Assembly (NCBI RefSeq): GCF_047948215.1
Contig: NC_134455.1
Span: 293,161,647 to 293,225,646 of the forward strand
Reading direction: 5' to 3'
Origin: Lycorma delicatula
Lineage: Eukaryota; Arthropoda; Insecta; Hemiptera; Fulgoridae
DNA: 64,000 bases
The notes under the pieces are model-generated. The model did not search any database. It worked only from the letters and a program-made list of their open reading frames with translations, and was not told where the DNA came from. The position numbers were made by a program, and so were the translations under genes. Shown here piece after piece: positions 36,905 to 48,639 of the stretch. Numbering within the stretch: the first letter of the stretch is position 1; every line of letters starts with the position of its first letter.

Positions 36905-38290
36905 CCTAATAAGCGCGCAATTCTAGCAGACTCGGCAATGCTTCGCTATTGCTAGATCTGAGTATACATACAGATTAAATGACAACAATTGAAAGTTTCA
37001 TAAAACCTTAAAAAACTGAACATTAGCAATTTAACAAAATTTAACCTTTCACTTTATAAAAGAGAGAATGTAAATAAATCCAAATGGCAACAACAGGACT
37101 ACCTATCGGATTTAATTCACACCACTCTCTAATCACAGTATTCGGTGGAAAATAATTTTTTAACGGAAAGTTAAAAAATTATTAACTGAAAGTAATAATA
37201 ATTTTTTAACGGAAAGTGTTGTGGCTGCAAAATTATTACAATTAATACTGAACATTAAGAAACTTACAAAACATTACGGAATCTTATAAAATTTCACCTT
37301 TAACTTTATAAAATTCTGTATGTAAATAAATCCAATTATCAGAACAGCACTACCTATCGGATTTAATTCAAACTATTCTCTAAATACGAATTTTAATGTA
37401 AGAACAACACTAAGCTACGACGCAAGTAACTGATATGCGAAAAAGCAACAAAATAAAAAAAAATTCCTAGAATCCGATCGCAACACTAACTACCGGGTTT
37501 GACTGATAAACCAAATATTAAAAAAAAATTCTAAAACGCGATTGCAGCTCTGCCTACCGGACCCACACGCTGTCTACCGGACCCAATTGTGAACTTTAAC
37601 CATCCCAAGATCAACAACACATAAATAAATTTAAAAAACATTTTCACTTCAATACTGTACCTTACAAATTTATATTTTTTAATTACACTTTAAAACGTAA
37701 TTTCAATAAATAATAATATAATATTTCTCAATACGCGCACAATACTAAACGCGATCGCAGTGCTGCCTACTTGTTACTTCATCAGTTGTGATTTTCTTTA
37801 CATTGGCAGGCCGTACGGGCTCTTTGTGATTGGTCGTTGTGTTTGACAGCGACCATCTTGCATTGATCTGATTGGTTTTCCTTTGTTTACATTTCCATCT
37901 GATTTATTAGCCTCTTATTTATTAAAAAGACTGTTTTCTCGCGATTTTTTGTAACACAATAATAACACAAAATTATGAAATATTTTTCTCAATTTGATCG
38001 CAGCACCAACTGTCGGGACAAACTAAAATTAAAATAGAATATTATTGAATATTCGATACTGCGATGGTAGTGCAGTCTGCCGGATCCAATGTAAAACATT
38101 CCAAAATCAACAACTACTTATAAATAAAAAATTAATTAAAAAACATTTTCCAGTGGACCAAATTGTGAATCTAAATCATTCTCGAATCCCCTTGAACACA
38201 CACACAAAATTTCATCAAAATCAGTCCAGCCGTTTAGGAGGAGTTCACTTTCATACACACGCAAATACATATATATAATTTCATACACAC
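36905..38290. mobile_element. Unclassified interspersed repeat with internal diverged repeats
   Basis: It begins with agcagactcggcaatgcttc (shared in part with 35010-35045) and ends with the phrase cagccgtttaggaggagttc followed by a TA-rich tail. In between, short blocks of the type ctacctatcgg or ctaccggaccc recur every 100-250 bases. There is no open frame. It probably is a non-autonomous retroelement or LINE 3' region; the class is unknown. Confidence 0.45.
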
Positions 38291-38299
38291 AAGAAATAC

Positions 38300-39340
38300 A
38301 TATATAAAGATTATATTCTTATTTTCTATATAAAAACCTTAGTTACATTCATTTTGACTTAGAATCTAATTCTTCCCCAGTGATTAATTTTAAAGTGCAG
38401 ACGTTATGACTTTACTGATTGTTTTTGTTTTCTTATTAATAAAAACAAGCTTTAGCTCTAGTACGATTTTTTAATCAGTAAGTCACAGATTTACCAATGT
38501 TTATTATTGCTTTAAGATAGTTGCTTCTAAGTTAAATGGTTTAAAATTCTTAAGTTGCCATTTTTTTTGGCTATTTAAAAAAGTACTGTACGCTCTTCCT
38601 TAGTGATAAAGACAAAAAATACTGATAACAATATCTCTACACTTTTAACCCTTCAGTCAATGAAAAAATGAATATAATTAATATGTAATATAAATCATGA
38701 ATAAATAGATAACTGGTTAGTAATATAATAATTAAATAATAATTATACGAGTATAAATAATTTTGATAATTATAAAAAAATATGTTTTTCAAACCTCTTA
38801 TTTTCAAAGTTATTCAATGATATATTTTATTATGCAGAAAGTAGGCCTTATTTATCTTTTCTAGTACATTTTTATTAGCGGTATTTTAAACCTAAAATAT
38901 TCCAGCCTTTATCTTCATTTCATATTAATGCCAAAAATAAATGACCCTCCCAGTTTCATAAAAATATTAAATTGTTGATTATAAATATTGAAATTAAATA
39001 TTTAATTTACCTTCATTTCCCTAATCAGAGCTCAAGATGATGATATTGCCAATCAAAATTAATAAAAAAAACGCTAACGAAAAACTCAATTTCTCATTAT
39101 ATTGACTTCACCAACCCACAATAAATCTGGTACCAAAAGCGGTAAAGTCGATTATTTCTAAAAAGTATTTAATAATAAACATTGAATCAAACCCTTTACT
39201 ACATTTTTTGTTGATTAGTTGTCAAACTACAAAAAATAAATTCTGCAAAGACATATATAAAGAGATCAAGAAGAATGTAAGAGACTTTCAGGACATGTTC
39301 TATTGGTGAAAATAAAGAATAAAATTCTCATAAATTCAGG
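38300..39340. other. AT-rich stretch without a recognised gene
   Basis: I see no exon, RNA gene or named repeat here. Confidence 0.45.
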
Positions 39341-39344
39341 TTCA

Positions 39345-40670
39345 GAAAAATTTCGTTAGCGAGAGATTTTGCCCTGATCTCTGTGCCTTCCGTCAAATCA
39401 ACCCAGACTCTAATCCTTAGGACCAATATCAAACGGTAAATTTTACGATTCTATATGAAATCTGATTTAAAAAATTTTAAAAACAAGTTCCCAGCTGCAT
39501 TTTCAATAATTTTTGAGAAAACTGGAGTAAAAGTCATACGATTGGGATCGAAAAAATACTATTATACGTTTGATGTAAAATAAATTTGTTAAATAGGCAA
39601 AACAAATATAATTAAAATAAAAAATAAAAAAATTGTAGAGAATTTGATTCTTAGTGAAATTATATGAATAAAGTCCAAAGAATTTTAATCAAAACATAAG
39701 AATTTCGAAATTTATTAAAACAAATACATAAAAAATGAGGCAGATTTTAAATAAATAATAAACGAAACAAAATTTTTAATTTACCAATACAAAAGGAGAA
39801 AATATTTTATAATAATAATAAATACAAGCAAAAATAATAAAACCAATCTATAAGCAACTAAACTAACTACTGAAAATGTCCTCCGCCTCAGTAAATATAG
39901 GACTCTGCCCGACGAACAATATTTTTGGTGTCTTTCCGTATTTCAAAATTGTTGTTTTGTATTAGTTGTACCGGACTGAGAATTCTAATAACTCTTTTCC
40001 TCTACCACAAGTTTGTTCATACACTAACGATTTCAAGTGGTTCCACAGGCCAGACATGTTAAATCAGGCAACTTTGGAGGCCAGTTGATAAGTCTGCCAC
40101 GTTCAACCCACTTGTTTAAAAGTCAATTTATGAGAAGTCTAACTGCTAGAGAAAAGAGTGAAGTTACCCCATCAAGCTGCATAATAATCTACCTTCTTTT
40201 ATTAGACGAACATTTTCTATCAACTCGATAAAAAATATTGCCAAAGGTTTAAGTTTGAATCACCCGAAACATTGTCATTAAAAATAAATACAATATTTTG
40301 TATCAGTAAACTTCCAAATTCTTATTTTGTGTTTGTTTTCTCTGGACTTCATTTTACTCAAGATCAGATTCTCTACAATGTTTTTTAAAACCTCAATGTT
40401 TTATTGCCCATTTAACAATTTTTTTTTACGCAGAATATAAAAAAAAATTGTATTTTTCGGCCCCAGATTTCTGAAAATATACTTAAAATACAATTGTGGG
40501 ATTTATTTTATTTTTTTATTTTTCAAGTCAGATTTCAAATAAAACCACTAAATTTATTCCTTAATTTTACACCCAAGAATTATAATTTGGCATAATTTTA
40601 CGGGAGGCGGAGAAATCAAAGGTGAAATTTTTTGCCAGTCAATGCTCGCTAAAGAAGCGTTTCTTAACCT
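39345..40670 (-). mobile_element. Long-TIR DNA transposon relic, transposase C-terminal half
   Basis: The ends (about 39345-39660 and 40330-40670) are imperfect inverted repeats, recognisable by ttagcgag and cttccgtcaa against its complement. On the minus strand, 40105-40050 reads GRLINWPPKLPDLTCL. This is the PxSPDLTPLD-type segment just before the last catalytic acid in mariner-superfamily transposases; the final acid is not preserved. It appears to be the same broad family as the elements inside genes A and B. Confidence 0.65.
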
Positions 40671-41265
40671 GTATTTGTCATCTTTATTTTCACCGGTAGA
40701 ACATATCCTGAAAGTTTATGGATCACTCAACTAAACTAGTAGATAGTTTTTGGCATAAAATATGTCATTATGTACTTAGCTAACCTTTACGCTGAATTAG
40801 TAAATCGTAAATCGTATCAATATTTTTCAAACACAAGTTTTGTAGAATAACATATTTTATGTATTGCTTTTTCGTAATTTCAGGGATTTTTAAATAATAA
40901 CTAATGTAAGCCAAACAATATTTAAAATGATTTATAACAGAGTTTGGGGTACAAACTTAACATTACAAAGGCAACAGCTGTAAATGAGAATTATTCATTA
41001 ACCGATGTGTTGCGACATGTCGGCAGACATGTCTGATCACTTATACAGTGAATAAGTACTCCTGTGTAGCTCAAACATTAACTTTGTATACACATATTAT
41101 GATTTAATTCTGTAATTTCTGATAATTTACACCTACTGTGAGAAGTTTATTATGGTAAAGAGATAATAATTATGGTAAGGAAGTATGTTAATCATCGGAT
41201 AATTTCTGTTACGTGTCTGATGATTTGACGTTTTTTAGACTAACGACCAAGTTTGGTTCTACTAT

Positions 41266-41418
41266 TTAAAAAATCTGATGTGGACATCGCGTGACTTTCT
41301 TGTCTTCCTATTAAATTACATATACACATTTTTCACTGCACCTCATTTAAACATATTTCATTTGAAAGTGAGATACGATCCTCCAATTCTTTAATAAAGT
41401 GGACAGTTACACAATTGC
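41266..41418. repeat. Well-conserved dispersed repeat, copy 1
   Basis: About 150 bases from aaatctgatgtggacatc to ggacagttacacaatt. It is strongly similar to 63339-63488 and, for its first half, to 63768-63838. It is less decayed than most other repeats in the window. Family unknown. Confidence 0.75.
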
Positions 41419-41599
41419 TGAATATTTTTATTTTTTTATTTTTGATGTTGCGAAGAAATACCATTTACGTACCCCCCACAAGTGGGGGAGTGTTGGACTC
41501 GCACGGGTTCGGCTATATGTTATTAAGAGACTAAGTGTACCCGCACCCTACTGATTAAAACTCCTACTTTACCATTCCTCTCCACCCGGGGCCTGGTTT

Positions 41600-44500
41600 G
41601 CAATTAAGTATAGCACAAACCCGTGGGTGTCAAAGCAGGGAGGCCCAGGAGTTCCACAGCTTCAATACCACCACCCATCTGTGTAAATACAGACGAACGA
41701 CAGCTCCACGAAAGGCTTATTTCACCCCTTGCATCCTTCACCTTCCTATACAGCAAAGCTGTACAGCAAAGCTGTATAGGAAGGTGAAGGATACACAAAT
41801 CTGAACACCGCGGAGAATTTATCACTGTCTGTTAGCATTACAACAATGACATTGCCTACGTCTATCTGACCAGTAATCACCATACACATCTTCTTTCTCT
41901 TTCCCATCTAACGCATTGGAAAAATACATGTTCAGCTGTGTCTCTCTGACCAAAATATTGGCACTCCGGATTAACCTTGTGTCTTCTGAACAGGTAGGCT
42001 CGGAATGAGCCGTGGCCAGTCAGGAATTGGATGACCCAATAAATCAGCTCACCAAATCCCCTCCCAATCCATGGCCCGATCTCACCTATTAAACGCCGGC
42101 TCCATTCGCCTTTACGGGAGGTGGCCCCCCTTGTTCTGCCACTCTTCTCTTAACTCACGGTGTGCGTCTTCTTTATTCATCCCTTCATCAATTTTTACCC
42201 GATCTCGAGCCATCTGCTGTATTGGTAACACTCCAGTAATTACAAAAAATGCTTCAGTTGACACCGACGAATAGGCACATGCTATTCATAACGCTATTTT
42301 TCTTTGTGCTCCCTCTAAGTACCTCCTATTCCTGTCACTTCTCAGAGCCCTGTGCCACACTGTCACACCGTATAGCAATATAGAGTTCACCACATGTGAG
42401 TACAATTTCCTAATTGAGGCCCGCGGTCCAGTAGTTTTTCTTAATTGTTTATTTAGACTTTGTACCACTTGTTCACCTTTAGTACGAACCTTCTGTACAT
42501 GAAAAGTCTAGCCACATTCCCAAATATTTTGTATTTCTGACGTACTGGACCTGGCCTTCCTCAGTCACAATCGGAATATGCCTTATAATTCGTCTTCCCG
42601 TCATAGAGATCGCCACCGTTTTATCGTGCGAAAGCCGAAATCCTCTAGTTCTCATCCATCTATTCACCATATTTAGTGCCTCAATGCTACTCTCGCTACG
42701 TCTTCCTCCTTCTTTGCAGTGACCATTAGCGCAAGGTCATCAGCAAAAGCTATTTTTTGCACTCCTTCTGGGTATTCTAAGCGCAAAATCTCATCGAACG
42801 TAAAATTCCATGAATTGGGTCTCAAAACTGAGCCTTGAGGCACCCCACTTGACACTTTGAATTCAATCTCACTACTGCTTATTTGGTATACCAAAAATCT
42901 TTCTTGTAAGAATCACTGTATCATTCGTCTGAGATATAGCGGTATATTGACTTTCTTCATCACTTCAAATATTGCTTCCCACCTCAGGGAATTAAAAGCA
43001 TTGTATACAGCCACAAAGATGACTACAGAAATTCGGCGCGTGCGCCACGTGTTCTTTGCCGCGTTATCAACCAATTTCATCACCTCCTTCACAGCATTCG
43101 TCTGATTTCCCTGATCGAAATCCAAATTGCCACTAGCTAATACACCACTTTCTCCAATATAGGCCTACAACCTTGCCTCTAACATCCTTTCTAATAATTC
43201 AAAAAAATTATTTGTAACACAAATTGGTCTATATGAAATTGTAGCTCCCAATCTACCTGGTTTGTTTAAAACTAGTCTTGATCTTTTCCATGAAGTCGGT
43301 ATAAAATCGCCTTTTAGCATATTGTTCATTACTTCCAACATTGTAACTTCTTCCACCAGTATCTGGACGACTTCTACCGGAATGCCGTCCGGACCCTGAC
43401 TCTTATGCAGCTTCATTTTCTTCCCTGCAGTCTTTAATTCCTGCATAGTGAAAACCGGTATACATCGGCCGCTATTTACTCTCTACATTGATCTACTTGC
43501 TTCGGAAACAGTATATCTACATATTCACGTACCTTGTCTTCTGGTGTCACTGGCAATCGTCTACCTAGTCTTCCGGAAACCAACTGGTATCCTCTTCCCC
43601 AAGGGTCTCTATCGATATTTTTGCAAAGGTCGTTACAACACTTGCTTTTGGTTTTTTTTGATGGCTGCTCTATATTTGGATCTAGCCTCCACTTACTCTT
43701 GTTTGGCCTTATCCTTGCGAAGTTTACACCCACATCTATTAACTCTTTGTAGTTTCATTCTAACTGCCCAAGCTCTATTACGTAAGACCTCTAGCTCAGG
43801 TCCCCACCAATACTTATGTCTTTTTTCGGGCACTTGTACCAGGACTCCCACTTTGTCACATTCTATAGTAACAATTTCTGTCAGTTCTTCAGGGTCTGTT
43901 ACTTCAGCCACTTTTTCACTAATCACCTCTGAAAAACGAACACACCCGCTTCTCGAGGTGGTAGTTCTACCAGGCTTAACCATTCTTGGTGTCGTTGTTA
44001 CCTCATTCGCTATTATGTAATGGTCAGACAGATTCTGTTCATCCAATATTCTCCAATTAATTAGAGGAGTTACATGATCTTCAGAGATGAAAGTCAAGTC
44101 AATTGCCGAGCTGGCTTCTCCGCGACTAAAAGTAGGTTCATCATTGTTCATACAAATCAACCTTAGAGCATTGATTTTTTCCGCTAAATGTTGTCCCTTC
44201 AAGTTTCGCACAGTTACCGTAAACTCTTGGATACTTAGCGTTAAAGTTGCCAGCCAAAATTATCTTTCTGTCTCTGAACCTTACAATCGCATGCCCTAAT
44301 TCATCAAGGAGAGCCACAAAACTGACAACTCTCGCATTTGGGGAATGGTACACAGCGAAAATCACAGTATTCCCCGAGTCTGTTCAGACATAACCTTCTC
44401 CAGCTCCACATATTCCTACCGGAGTCCCTACTGTAGGAAAGCCAATTGCCACTGTCAAATTCTCGTTTCTTATCCATTTCGGCCTAAAAGTCACTGATGA

Positions 44501-44610
44501 TACGTTAGGCTCCGGAGCAATTATAATTTCACTCTATTTTGCATAGCCAACTCCCAGTAGTTATCATGTGCCCATCTGCTACGATTCATATTTAATTGTA
44601 GTATCTTCAT
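41600..44610 (-). pseudogene. LINE ORF2: endonuclease and reverse transcriptase, broken
   Basis: The start at 44610 reads MKILQLNMNRSRW, the usual opening of an APE-type endonuclease. The GDFNAK motif is changed to GNFNAK (near 44250), and LSDHYII lies near 44030. The reverse transcriptase region has GPDGIPVEVVQ and SYRPICVTNN (43446-43165), GVPQGSVL, and the catalytic box FADD (42747-42736). Then come KYLGMWLDF, NSILLYGVTVW (42468-42286) and a C-terminal block LTGHGSFRAYLFRRHK with a Cys-His motif around 42040-41900. The C-terminal block retains HxxFxxC. Several frameshifts and stops separate these pieces. In life it would nick target DNA and copy its RNA at the nick. Confidence 0.85.
41733..41792. 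repeat. Perfect 22-bp hairpin in the LINE 3' region
   Basis: Arms 41733-41754 and 41771-41792 are exact reverse complements around a 16-base loop. The loop itself holds the palindrome gctgtacagc. Confidence 0.9.
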
Positions 44611-44689
44611 TTCTGGGGCGTACACCTTCCGGTCCAGTGGCCCTCTGAACCATATTTCGCGCATGTCATCGGGCCTTTGCATTGAGCGC

Positions 44690-46020
44690 TCTTATGGTCC
44701 GGTTTCCCACAGTTGAAGCACAACTGACGTCTATCTACTCCTTTGCAATCCGCTGAGACATGGCCCGAAGCCCAACAACGATAGCATCTGCCTCAGGTAC
44801 TCGGATATAGGCACGACAATGTACCCAGCCTATCCGTATTCGAGCCTCTGTTAACTTCCTTGCTGCGCGATATATCGTGACCACTATTGCATTCTTGGTT
44901 TCACCAAAAGCAGATCTTATCGACGAAATCTTAAACTCATCTGCACCTCCGATTTCCTGAGCTATTGTGTCCTTAATTTCTTTTTCACTGGTTTCACTGT
45001 CAATATCTCGTAGATGTACAATTGTTGTACGTCCGCCTCTGGTCCTCATATCGGCCTGTAACTCTGCCGACTTAGCTCGTAATGCAATAGTAAGTGCGTC
45101 AGCCTTCTCTTTCCACTTAACTCGTATGCATAATTCTTCATTATCCCCTTTCCTAAGGGACAACACTTCTCCAACTTTTTCCCGAGTAACATTTTGTTTC
45201 ATAGTCCTTAAGAGATCTGCATAGGACCGCCCTCTGCTTTGATTATTATAGTTCAACTGTCTTGTACAGGTGGAGTAGCACGTTTGATCCACGGACTTTT
45301 GATTTCCTGATTTACAACTTTTGACTTTGGAATCAAAACTCTCACTTGGGTTTCTCTACTCTTTGTTAAATATATTAGTACTTTTTTAATGAGGTCGCCA
45401 AGTCTGCCTCCTGGTAGCATAAAAGTCGCTGCCTTAGTGGTTTCTAGTATTTTCTTCATGGCTTTTAATAATTTCAATACTACATTTTCCTCTCCTTTAA
45501 CTGTATCATAATAAACAGTATATCTACTGGCTGGATTTGTAGCTTGCTCATGTCCTGTGATAACTGTATCATTTTTGACAATGTCTCCAGAAACCACTCC
45601 CGTGACACCACGAACAGGGTGATCTCTTCGCCCGGATTGACCCGTTAGGTCATAAAAACTAATTATGTCTCAATCATCGGGTATTTCCTCGAATTGAGAA
45701 ACTCTTGAAACTATTTCCGCTGGCTATTTTCTAACGGATAACATAACAAGTCTTCATCAGATAAGTCTGCGTCCAACTGTTCCCTTATCCCAAGCTCGCG
45801 AGACCCCAGTTTGTTTCGCCACGTACTCGTTGTCCTTTAAACCCTTTGTATATTCTACAAAGCTGCTTTTCAGGTGTTATATATTTCCACAAACCTGTTC
45901 CTAAATTTTGTTTTAAATTAAACACTAGAAGTCCTAACTGAGTACTAAGTTCATCCATTGTCCCGACAACAGATTCCTCCTCTTCCGATAACATCTGTCT
46001 GCACCTCTTTTTGCCTTTAG
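44690..46020 (-). pseudogene. LINE ORF1 (gag-like) with two CCHC zinc knuckles, broken
   Basis: Minus-strand pieces at 46020-45785, 45597-45253 and 45292-44735 form a gag-like chain. It starts with an acidic coiled segment (SEEEESVVGTMDELSTQL). The middle contains SYADLLRTMKQ and a regular fold before the knuckles. After a frame shift near 44790 it reads CYRCWASGHVSADC and CFNCGKPDHKSAQC, both perfect CX2CX4HX4C motifs, with a third degenerate one. The role in such elements is RNA binding and particle formation. The frame breaks make it non-functional. Confidence 0.8.
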
Positions 46021-46885
46021 CATACTTAATAATAATAATAGCAACTAGAATGGTCAACATAACAAACAGAACCAGTTTAAGAATAATAATCAGAATCAGC
46101 ATCAAACTGAATATCAGAAACAACAACCAAACCAGAATGACAAAATGTGAACAACCTCTGCAATTACAACATGAACTACAACAACAATCAGAACAACAAA
46201 ATCCAACAGAAAAACCAGAAAAGTAAAAATAACCAGAACCGGAATTGACAGAATGTCAACAGCTCTTACAATAACCACAAACAGAACAAAAGAAATCTGA
46301 ACTGCAAATTAAAAATAGGAATAATGAAAATGGTTCGATATAAATAGCAACAACAACCACAATCAGTATGTAAATAACAACAACAATAATCAAAACATTC
46401 AATTCAATAATGGTAACCCAAATCAACAGCAGATTAAAACAGCAGACAATCAGAATCAGAGCCACAATAACATCAATAATAACAAGTACAATCAAAACCC
46501 AAATTAACAAAATGTGAACTTCTATTTGAACAACAATCAAAGCAACAGTAATCTAAATCAGAACAATAAAAACTTAAACAGAACAAAAAATCAGAACAAA
46601 AAAAATCACTTCAACAACCAAAATCACAACTTCAACAATAATAACCAAAATAACAATAACAACATCAGAAAGAACAAAATGTAAATTACAACAATCCAAA
46701 CCAATATAATAACAATAACAACCCAAAAAATCAATACAATAATCAGAACCAATTAGGCCAGAATATAAACAACAATCAAAATAACCAAAACAAGCAGTAC
46801 AATAACTACAGTAATCAGAACTTGAATAACAATAACAATCATAACAGTAATCAGTTGAATAATAACAATAACCACAATCAAAATC
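46020..46885 (+). pseudogene. Decayed N/Q-rich exon relic, plus strand
   Basis: Asn/Gln codons dominate in shifting frames on the plus strand. The best run (about 46680-46890) reads EQNVNYNN, then QYNNNNN, QLGQNINNN and NHNQNQ, resembling the GQNV units of genes A and B. Stops and indels break it, and lysine and threonine codons have crept in. It is opposite in orientation to the intact genes. The LINE at 41466-46020 abuts its left end, where the first exon would lie. No C-terminal cap motif is visible. Confidence 0.72.
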
Positions 46886-46889
46886 AGGT

Positions 46890-47840
46890 TAAAATTTTCA
46901 AGTTTTTAATCAAAAAATTTATGACTCGTGCTAAACGTAAGGTAAACCTCAAAATAAAACTTAAATATAACCGTAAATTACACTTTTAATTGGAAAAAGG
47001 AACGAATTCTTCAGATGAATAAAAAAATTTTCTATCAAATACTGCTTTATACTTTAAATTTATTTATTTAATTTTACAAGTGTAATTATCCCAGTTAAGA
47101 GAGAAGAATTGAAAAATATCTATGACATTTATCGTAGTGAATTTTCTTCAAACTTACGTTCTACTTAAGAAAAGTTTCATGTGTACGCAAACATTAAGAT
47201 TTTTTGTACTTTTGAAAAAATTAAAAGTGTAAAATTTTGAACTTTCTCGCACAAAAATAATATTACACAAATTTCCTCTCATCGTTTTTATTTTATTTTT
47301 AGGAGAAATGTATAACAACATTTTGTTTGTAGTTAAAATAGTTAGTTAATTTGTTTGTTTACCATAAATTAGTTTTATTTCTTCTTAAATTTTATTATAT
47401 AAACATAGAAAATTATTTTTGAATAATTTTCAGTATAAAATAATTTCTAATGAAAATACCTAACTTCTTTTATTAATATTTGCCTGTTATATTCACCTTA
47501 GAAAATCTTCATACGAATAAAAATTTTGAATCAAAATTTATTAATAAAATTAATAAATTCTTCACAAATTAGCTGTAACTGTCAACAAGGGTAATGATCT
47601 TTATTAAGTAGTTAGGCATAATTGCAATGTAGATTGTAAAAAATCTGGATAAAAAATGTATAAATAATGTTTGCTTAAAACGTTATATTATTAAGGAAAA
47701 GTTTATAAAAAACCATTTTAAATTTATTTTGTGTATTGTTTAAGAAAGATGTTAGACATCACAAAAAAAACTGAAATCTATTATTATAACTTCTTTGAAA
47801 GTTATTTCATACTAAAATGGAATACTATGTTTATATAGCC
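46890..47840. other. AT-rich spacer between two N/Q relics
   Basis: I see no gene or named element in these 950 bases. Confidence 0.45.
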
Positions 47841-47844
47841 CATT

Positions 47845-48376
47845 CTAATGACTAAATCCAGCTACTGCTTACGGAGTTTGGCAATTATTTTGGTTATTAA
47901 CATTCTGGTTGTTATTGTTATTGCTTTGGTTCTAATTGTTGTTTGCTTGATTCTGATTGTTTCGGTTGTTATTGATGTTCAATTTCGTTGTTGTTCTGAT
48001 TGGTTGACCTGATTATTGATATTGTTCTGGTTCTGGTACTGGTTGTTCTTCTGGTTTTGAATGTACCGATTATTGTTCTGGTTATTTTTATTGTATAAGT
48101 TTTGGTTATTGTTATTCTGGCTCTGATACTGGTTGTTGTTATTGTAGTTGTTCTGCTTGTGATTGTTGTTGTTTACGTTCTGGCCATACTGGTTTTGGTT
48201 GTTGTAATTGTTGTTCTGGTTCAGGTACTGGTTGTTTTTATTGTAGCTGTTTTGGTTATTATTCGGTTATTATTATTTGTTGTTCACGTTCTGGCTATTG
48301 TAGTTGTTATTGTTGTGCTGGCAACTTTGGCTATTCTGGTTGTTATTATTTACTTTTTGGTTGTTGATGTTGTTCT
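47845..48376 (-). pseudogene. Decayed N/Q-rich exon relic with C-terminal cap, minus strand
   Basis: On the minus strand this reads broken N/Q sequence including QNQYGQNVNNNN. Near 47870-47845 it ends in VSSSWI, a stop, then SLEWAI, a mutated form of the VSSSWFQSLKWGL tail of genes A and B. At least three in-frame stops and frameshifts are present. Exon 1 is missing; a microsatellite and a LINE fragment lie where the intron should be. The same-orientation upstream flank resumes at 50330. Confidence 0.85.
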
Positions 48377-48454
48377 AAAACCTAAAATATCATAAATATT
48401 ATATTATTTTATTAATTACAGATATATATATATATATATTTATAAAATAATTTT

Positions 48455-48457
<3 letters not shown>

Positions 48458-48516
<59 letters not shown>
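48458..48516. repeat. (CA)n-(TA)n microsatellite
   Basis: About 36 bases of CA followed by about 23 bases of TA. Confidence 0.95.
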
Positions 48517-48639
48517 AGGGGTGTGTGAGAAAAGTAATGAGATTGGTAACACTTTGAGCGATCTGGCAACGCTGTTTGATTTGGGTGATCAGGAAAAGGT
48601 GTCTGCGAGGCCATAATGTTGTATGCTGCGCCCGTCTAG

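Larger units (their letters stand above)
41466..46020 (-). mobile_element. Near-complete R1-clade-like LINE, inactivated
   Basis: A two-ORF non-LTR retrotransposon read leftward, about 4.5 kb. ORF1 (gag with CCHC knuckles) lies right of about 44690 and ORF2 (endonuclease, reverse transcriptase, Cys-His block) lies left of 44610. The right end meets N/Q-rich pseudogene sequence at about 46020, and the left end lies in a C-rich 3' region near 41466. Stops and frameshifts interrupt both ORFs. Confidence 0.85.

Noticed and set aside
48517..48560. Possible mariner 5' end (gtgagaaaagtaatgagatt)
   Set aside because: The phrase resembles some mariner ends, but no matching inverted end or transposase follows; LINE sequence starts soon after.
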